This document shows positions 60,851 through 64,000 of a stretch of 64,000 nt of DNA, one piece after another. Each line of letters starts with the position of its first letter. Within the stretch, counting starts at the first letter, position 1. The DNA is taken from positions 25,607 to 89,606 of the forward strand of contig DATKLX010000230.1 in the NCBI GenBank assembly GCA_035542155.1, in the 5' to 3' direction. The notes under the pieces were generated by a model that did not search any database, was not told where the DNA came from, and saw only the letters and a program-made list of their open reading frames with translations. The position numbers were made by a program, and so were the translations under genes. This DNA comes from DATKLX01 sp035542155 (lineage in GTDB: Bacteria; Chloroflexota; Anaerolineae; Anaerolineales; Anaerolineaceae).

Positions 60851-60873
60851 GCCCGGTTCATCAGTAACCGGGC
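60851..60873. repeat. GCCCGGTT/AACCGGGC hairpin
   Basis: Perfect 8-bp inverted repeat with a 7-base loop, just upstream of the conserved leader of hsp20 copy 1 and beside the terminator of copy 2. Confidence 0.55.
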
Positions 60874-60884
60874 CTCTAATAACC

Positions 60885-60914
60885 AAAATCCCGAAGGTAA
60901 CCCATCGGGATTTT
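60885..60914. terminator. Terminator of hsp20 copy 2
   Basis: AAAATCCCGA (60885-60894) pairs with TCGGGATTTT (60905-60914); near-identical to the terminator at 60178, showing that the duplicated unit includes it. Confidence 0.85.
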
Positions 60915-60939
60915 CAAATCACTTACGAACTTTAACCAG

Positions 60940-61419
60940 CTACGATCGTGAATTTCCTTCGATGACCTGCTTCTTCCCCTGGCCCGATCCGATCTGGATC
61001 TTCCGCGGCTTCACCTCTTCGGTCTTGGGCAGCTTCAGCGTCAGAACGCCATTATCGTAGCTCGCCTCGATCGCATCCGCCTTGACCGTGGAGGGCAGGG
61101 TGATCGAGCGGCTGAATACCCCGTAGCGGCGCTCGCGCAGATGATAGGTCTCTCCCTTCTTCTCTTCATCTGCCTTCACTTCCGCGCGGATGGTCAGGGT
61201 GTTTCCGTCGACGGAAATATCCAGATCATCCGGGTTGACGCCGGGCAGAGACGCCTTCACAATGTATTCTTCTTGGTTCTCCGAGACGTCCAGGGGCAGA
61301 TTCCAGTTCAGCGAGCGGTTGAACTCCTCGTCGAACGTTTCACCTCCAAGCAGCCGGTCCATGGTTCGCCGCAGAGACAGCATATCCCGTACGGGATCCC
61401 ACCGAGAAAGATTGGACAT
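60940..61419 (-). CDS. Hsp20/alpha-crystallin small heat shock protein, copy 2
   Basis: 159 residues from the ATG at 61419 (AAGGAGG upstream). LPLDVSENQEEYIVKASLPG, LDISVDGNTLTIRAEVKADE and DNGVLTLKLPKTEE are nearly identical to copy 1. The N-terminus (MSNLSRWDPVRDMLSLRRTM) has the usual WDP..D start of bacterial Hsp20, which copy 1 has partly lost (SSGDPIRDLYYQD). The C-terminal tail RKIQIGSGQGKKQ lacks a clear IxI. Confidence 0.92.
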   Translation of the reverse strand: MSNLSRWDPVRDMLSLRRTMDRLLGGETFDEEFNRSLNWNLPLDVSENQEEYIVKASLPGVNPDDLDISVDGNTLTIRAEVKADEEKKGETYHLRERRYGVFSRSITLPSTVKADAIEASYDNGVLTLKLPKTEEVKPRKIQIGSGQGKKQVIEGNSRS

Positions 61420-61534
61420 ATTCAACACCTCCTTCAAAAAATACTGGTTATGAATATTTGTAGAGCGTCCGCTTTTCACGCAATCTTGTTACGCTCTTAC
61501 ACGCCATAGGTTAATCTGCTCGTGTTGGAGGTGT

Positions 61535-61554
61535 ATAAGAGCAATGTAAAAAAT
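61535..61554 (-). promoter_or_regulatory. Conserved upstream block of hsp20 copy 2
   Basis: Counterpart of the block at 60803; next to it ACACCTCC (minus strand 61534-61527) is complementary to the SD GGAGGTGT of this gene (61432-61425). Confidence 0.5.
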
Positions 61555-61601
61555 GTGTATGAATCGAGCGGTTCTGGAGATCAGCCTGCGCTCATCTAGT
61601 C

Positions 61602-62162
61602 CTAATCCGAAAACACCGGCAGATGCCCCAGCGAAACCACGTTGGACCACTTTGCCCGCTCGCCTTCGGTGAAGATCGCCCCCTCCGCCACAACCTGCCC
61701 GCCGGCCTTCTGCACGATCAGGCGCATCCCCTGCAGGGTGGACCCGGTGCTGATCACATCGTCCAGAATGACCACCTTTTTCCCCGCCACCAGGTCGCGG
61801 TCCTTCTCGTCCAGGTAGAGGGTTTGCGGTTCCCCCGTGGTGATCGAAAGCGTCTCCGCCTGGAGCGCTTTGCCCATGTAGGGCTTGTAGCTCTTGCGCA
61901 GGACCACGTAGGGCTTGTGCGTGACCACGGAAAGCTCGAATGCCAGCGGGATGCTCTTTGCCTCTGCCGTCACAATGATGTCGTAGGGCAGGTCCTTCAT
62001 CTGCTCAGCCAGCGCCGGGGCGCACGCCTGGACCAGCTCCGTATCGCCGAGGATATTCAAGATGGCGATCTTCAGCCCCGGCTTGATCTCGAACAGGGGC
62101 AGCTCGCGGTGCAAACCGGCAATTTCCACAGGATAGGTCTCTCGTTCAGCGGACATCTTCAT
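61602..62162 (-). CDS. Purine phosphoribosyltransferase-like protein (adenine PRTase type)
   Basis: 186 residues. VVILDDVISTGSTLQGMRLI is the PRPP-binding loop, ILGDTELVQACAPALAEQM and IIVTAEAKSIPLAFELS the PRTase core, and VLRKSYKPYMG the flexible loop of adenine-type enzymes. Salvages a purine base with PRPP. ATG at 62162 has GGAG 4 bases upstream; ATG at 62156 with a 10-base spacing is an alternative. Confidence 0.85.
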   Translation of the reverse strand: MKMSAERETYPVEIAGLHRELPLFEIKPGLKIAILNILGDTELVQACAPALAEQMKDLPYDIIVTAEAKSIPLAFELSVVTHKPYVVLRKSYKPYMGKALQAETLSITTGEPQTLYLDEKDRDLVAGKKVVILDDVISTGSTLQGMRLIVQKAGGQVVAEGAIFTEGERAKWSNVVSLGHLPVFSD

Positions 62163-62309
62163 TTTCTCCGAAAAAAATTTGGGATTGTTTCTGAAGTGAA
62201 GTGTATCACAGAAAAACAGCGAAAAGCAGCATAATACGCTTGGCGACGTAATCGTTGGCTGCTCTCTATTCTCATCGATTTCGGTTCTCGGCCCTCGCTT
62301 TTTGAATCA

Positions 62310-62341
62310 AAAACCCGCCTCTCTTGCCAGGCAGGTCTTTT
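62310..62341. terminator. Hairpin flanked by A- and T-runs
   Basis: ACCCGCCT (62313-62320) pairs with AGGCAGGT (62329-62336, 7 of 8), with AAAA before and TCTTTT after; could stop transcription on either strand in the gap before the IS element. Confidence 0.5.
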
Positions 62342-62346
62342 GGAAA

Positions 62347-62450
62347 CACAGGGATTGCCCTGTGGTAGAATCAGTGAGTGCCGGGGACGCCGACCCCGGC
62401 ACTCGCTTAAGGAGGAGAAGAAGAGAAGTCGCCCTTTGAAATCATCATAA
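62347..62450 (+). other. Orphan leader: two hairpins and a strong SD without a gene
   Basis: CACAGGG/CCCTGTG (62347-62364), then an 11-bp perfect stem GAGTGCCGGGG/CCCCGGCACTC (62376-62404), then AAGGAGGAG (62409-62417). No ATG or GTG opens a frame after the SD; a start-less frame from about 62425 stops after some 35 codons. Reads like the 5' region of a deleted or interrupted gene. The remaining 62163-62346 shows only low-complexity sequence. Confidence 0.5.
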
Positions 62451-62477
62451 CAGGATTACATTTAACATACTTGACGA

Positions 62478-62530
62478 TTAACCTACGCTTCCCCTACGCG
62501 CAACCCACAATTCTGTTAAGTGTAGGTTAA
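62478..62530. repeat. 13-bp inverted repeat beside the IS element
   Basis: TTAACCTACGCTT (62478-62490) and AAGTGTAGGTTAA (62518-62530) are inverted copies matching 12 of 13, 27 bases apart; a perfect TATAAT (62540-62545) follows, 7 bases before the IS end. Confidence 0.65.
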
Positions 62531-62552
62531 CATTTGTTCTATAATCCACTCG

Positions 62553-63998
62553 GTAATTACTCACCCACGTACAGGCAGGGGAAGAGCCGGAATGCCGATC
62601 ACCGATTGGATAGCGTCAAAAGCATGAACGCTTTTGAGTTCCGCAGTGTCAATCACCGAAGCCAGGGCGGCATAAGCCTGGGCTCCCCAGCCCGAGCGAA
62701 ATCCATTCAGCACTTTGCGATGGATGACCGAGGGGCGCAACGCACGTTCACTACGATTATTGGTCGGCTCAACGTCGGTGCGATGCAGAAAGACCAACAG
62801 GCTATCCCGATGCTCGCGATACCGTCCGCGCAATTTGCCTGCTGCCGGTTCGGTCAGCGGCTGTTCCAGGAGAACCCTCAGATGCTGTTCCAACCAGGCC
62901 ACTTTGGCTTGAAACGCTTGCGGAGACAGGTGCTCCCGTTGGTGATGCAGGTGGATCGCGTAGCGAAACAAACTCTGCATCGTGGTGGCCCACATCGCCG
63001 GGGGTGCCCGGTCAATGACGGCCTGCAAATTGCGGATCTGATGGGCCAAACACAACTGGCGCTGTTGGCTGGGTGCTTTCAGTTGCGCGGGCAAACAATC
63101 GCTGACCCACACCTCCGCTCGGGCTGCTTTCATCACATCGCCGATCACGTCCACACTGCGGTTGAAGCGGATCACATGCCGAACAGCCTCCAGAGTACAA
63201 AAGACCCACTCCCACCAGTTGTCACCGCTTACCCGGCAAAGGGTCTCATCACAATAGACCACCGGGCTCTGGCGGACCTGCTCTTCAATAGCCTCCATCC
63301 GGTCCACCGCGCGCTGACCCGCTCTTTGCATGATCGCATCGATCCCGCCGGGGCTGATCGTCACCCCGTACAGGCTCGCCAGCATCGTTTGGGTGCGCAC
63401 ATAGCTCAAGTGCTGCTCCTGGCGAAAGTAGACCACCGTGGCTTCCAGACGTGCCCCAAAGGCACGCTCCATTTCCAGACCAGCCGGGGGCTCTGCCACC
63501 TGAACCTGCCCACACTCTGGACAATCCGTCTTGTACTGGCGCACTTCAATGACTTGCGCTTTCGCGTCGGGCAGTTCGGTGATCTGGTTCACTTTGCTCA
63601 GATGCCCATCAACGGCACTCAGGTCCGCCTGACAGCCATCACAGCGCTGCTTGCGCAGATGGACGATGTGATCCGGCTGAGCCACAAACGGGCGAATATG
63701 TTTCGCGTGTCCTTTGGGCGGTCCATGCCGATGCAGCCGTTTGTCTTTGGACGCATTGCCCTTCTGATCCCGCGAGGGTGGCTGCGAGGAATTCTTCGAA
63801 GTGGTCGGCGGCTTTTGGTTGTGCTCAAACTTCAGTTTCAACGCCTCGAAGTCCGCCTGCAACTGTTTCAGTTGCTCAGCTTGCAACAAGATCAGGTCGA
63901 TCAATTCCTCTTTGGTCAGCCGTTCCAGCGCTTCACGGTTCATTTGCTGACTATCTTACCAAATTTCGTCGGGTTCCCGCAACCCGGTGAGTAATTAC
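62553..63998. mobile_element. IS66-family insertion sequence, single-gene (ISBst12-like) type
   Basis: 1446 bp. Ends GTAATTACTCACC (62553-62565) and GGTGAGTAATTAC (63986-63998) are perfect 13-bp terminal inverted repeats starting with the GTAA typical of IS66. It carries only the transposase gene, without tnpA/tnpB, as in the ISBst12 subgroup. The left flank is TCCACTCG; only two bases (AT) of right flank are in the window, and they do not match the first bases of that 8-mer. Confidence 0.88.
62561..63943 (-). CDS. IS66-family transposase (TnpC-like)
   Basis: 460 residues. Residues 1-45: leucine-rich coiled coil (LIDLILLQAEQLKQLQADFE); then a basic SSQPPSRDQKGN linker; CDGCQ and CPECGQ form the IS66 zinc-finger; DDE core with YCDETLCRVSG (first Asp), VSDCLPAQLKAPSQQR (second Asp) and TNNRSERALRPSVIHRK (Glu). 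The stop codon lies inside the left terminal repeat. Full length, so possibly active. Confidence 0.92.
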   Translation of the reverse strand: MNREALERLTKEELIDLILLQAEQLKQLQADFEALKLKFEHNQKPPTTSKNSSQPPSRDQKGNASKDKRLHRHGPPKGHAKHIRPFVAQPDHIVHLRKQRCDGCQADLSAVDGHLSKVNQITELPDAKAQVIEVRQYKTDCPECGQVQVAEPPAGLEMERAFGARLEATVVYFRQEQHLSYVRTQTMLASLYGVTISPGGIDAIMQRAGQRAVDRMEAIEEQVRQSPVVYCDETLCRVSGDNWWEWVFCTLEAVRHVIRFNRSVDVIGDVMKAARAEVWVSDCLPAQLKAPSQQRQLCLAHQIRNLQAVIDRAPPAMWATTMQSLFRYAIHLHHQREHLSPQAFQAKVAWLEQHLRVLLEQPLTEPAAGKLRGRYREHRDSLLVFLHRTDVEPTNNRSERALRPSVIHRKVLNGFRSGWGAQAYAALASVIDTAELKSVHAFDAIQSVIGIPALPLPVRG

Positions 63999-64000
63999 AT

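Noticed and set aside
62376..62404. GC-rich hairpin considered as part of a tRNA or riboswitch
   Set aside because: A simple perfect stem without further helices, anticodon arm or conserved riboswitch core; a leader hairpin or terminator-like stem is enough.

Overview
The window is high-GC DNA with most genes packed on the minus strand. Gene content points to Chloroflexota, probably an Anaerolineae-like member: a BTAD/NB-ARC/TPR regulator of the SARP/AfsR type, a DUF951 protein, short dispersed palindromes of the GTAGGGGCGAAGC and CATTGCGAG kinds, and frequent GTG/TTG starts. This placement is inference; there is no rRNA or marker gene here. I see no tRNA, rRNA or CRISPR array.

Layout. 1-3.9 kb: the 3' end of a class III nucleotide cyclase, a methyltransferase, a small Cys-rich protein, a lipoprotein PQQ-type sugar dehydrogenase and a DUF1232 protein. 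3.9-9.6 kb: a leftward operon with a recognisable promoter (hydroxyacid dehydrogenase, SDR, a DUF115/MptE-like protein, a GT-C membrane protein, a GT2). 9.7-10.8 kb: one plus-strand LPG-synthase-TM/flippase-like protein. 10.8-34.0 kb: a very long leftward surface-glycan cluster with a promoter and a palindromic candidate operator in front of its first gene, a winged-helix regulator. It then holds a Wzm/Wzt-type ABC exporter, capsule-type transferases, a UDP-GlcNAc 4,6-dehydratase-type enzyme and a reductase, two different NeuB-type synthases, three CMP-sugar cytidylyltransferase-type proteins (one fused to a HAD phosphatase), SDR and Gfo/Idh/MocA enzymes, and many glycosyltransferases (GT2, GT4, a GT10/fucosyltransferase-like one). 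The theme is a nonulosonic-acid (sialic-like) glycan.

34.2-37.9 kb: an AT-richer cassette of two divergent genes, a 997-residue SARP-type regulator and a 132-residue membrane-anchored or secreted protein with four GMG[DE]-x-H-x-x-E repeats. I do not recognise the small protein; the pair is the best candidate here for an undescribed system. 37.9-51.5 kb: a second glycan block with four GT-C-like membrane proteins, a polyprenyl-phosphate GT2, a GT4, a Wzx-type flippase, an NAD-dependent epimerase and a UDP-sugar dehydrogenase. 51.5-55.4 kb: housekeeping genes (family 4 uracil-DNA glycosylase, RimI, TsaB, TsaE, an MGDG-synthase-like transferase, DUF951). 55.6-62.2 kb: a secreted SGNH-like protein, a site-2-type metalloprotease, a prephenate dehydrogenase, a GIY-YIG protein, galactokinase, two tandem Hsp20 genes and a purine phosphoribosyltransferase-like gene. 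62.5-64 kb: a single-gene IS66-family element with both terminal inverted repeats, next to an orphan leader with hairpins and a strong SD but no gene.

How it fits together: nucleotide sugars are made by the dehydratase, reductase, NeuB, cytidylyltransferase, dehydrogenase and epimerase enzymes, assembled by the transferases, and exported either by the ABC transporter or by the Wzx-type flippase. GT-C enzymes would use lipid-linked sugars supplied by the GtrB-like GT2. Several enzymes needed for a complete nonulosonic-acid pathway (UDP-GlcNAc 2-epimerase/hydrolase, aminotransferase, acetyltransferase) are not in the window.
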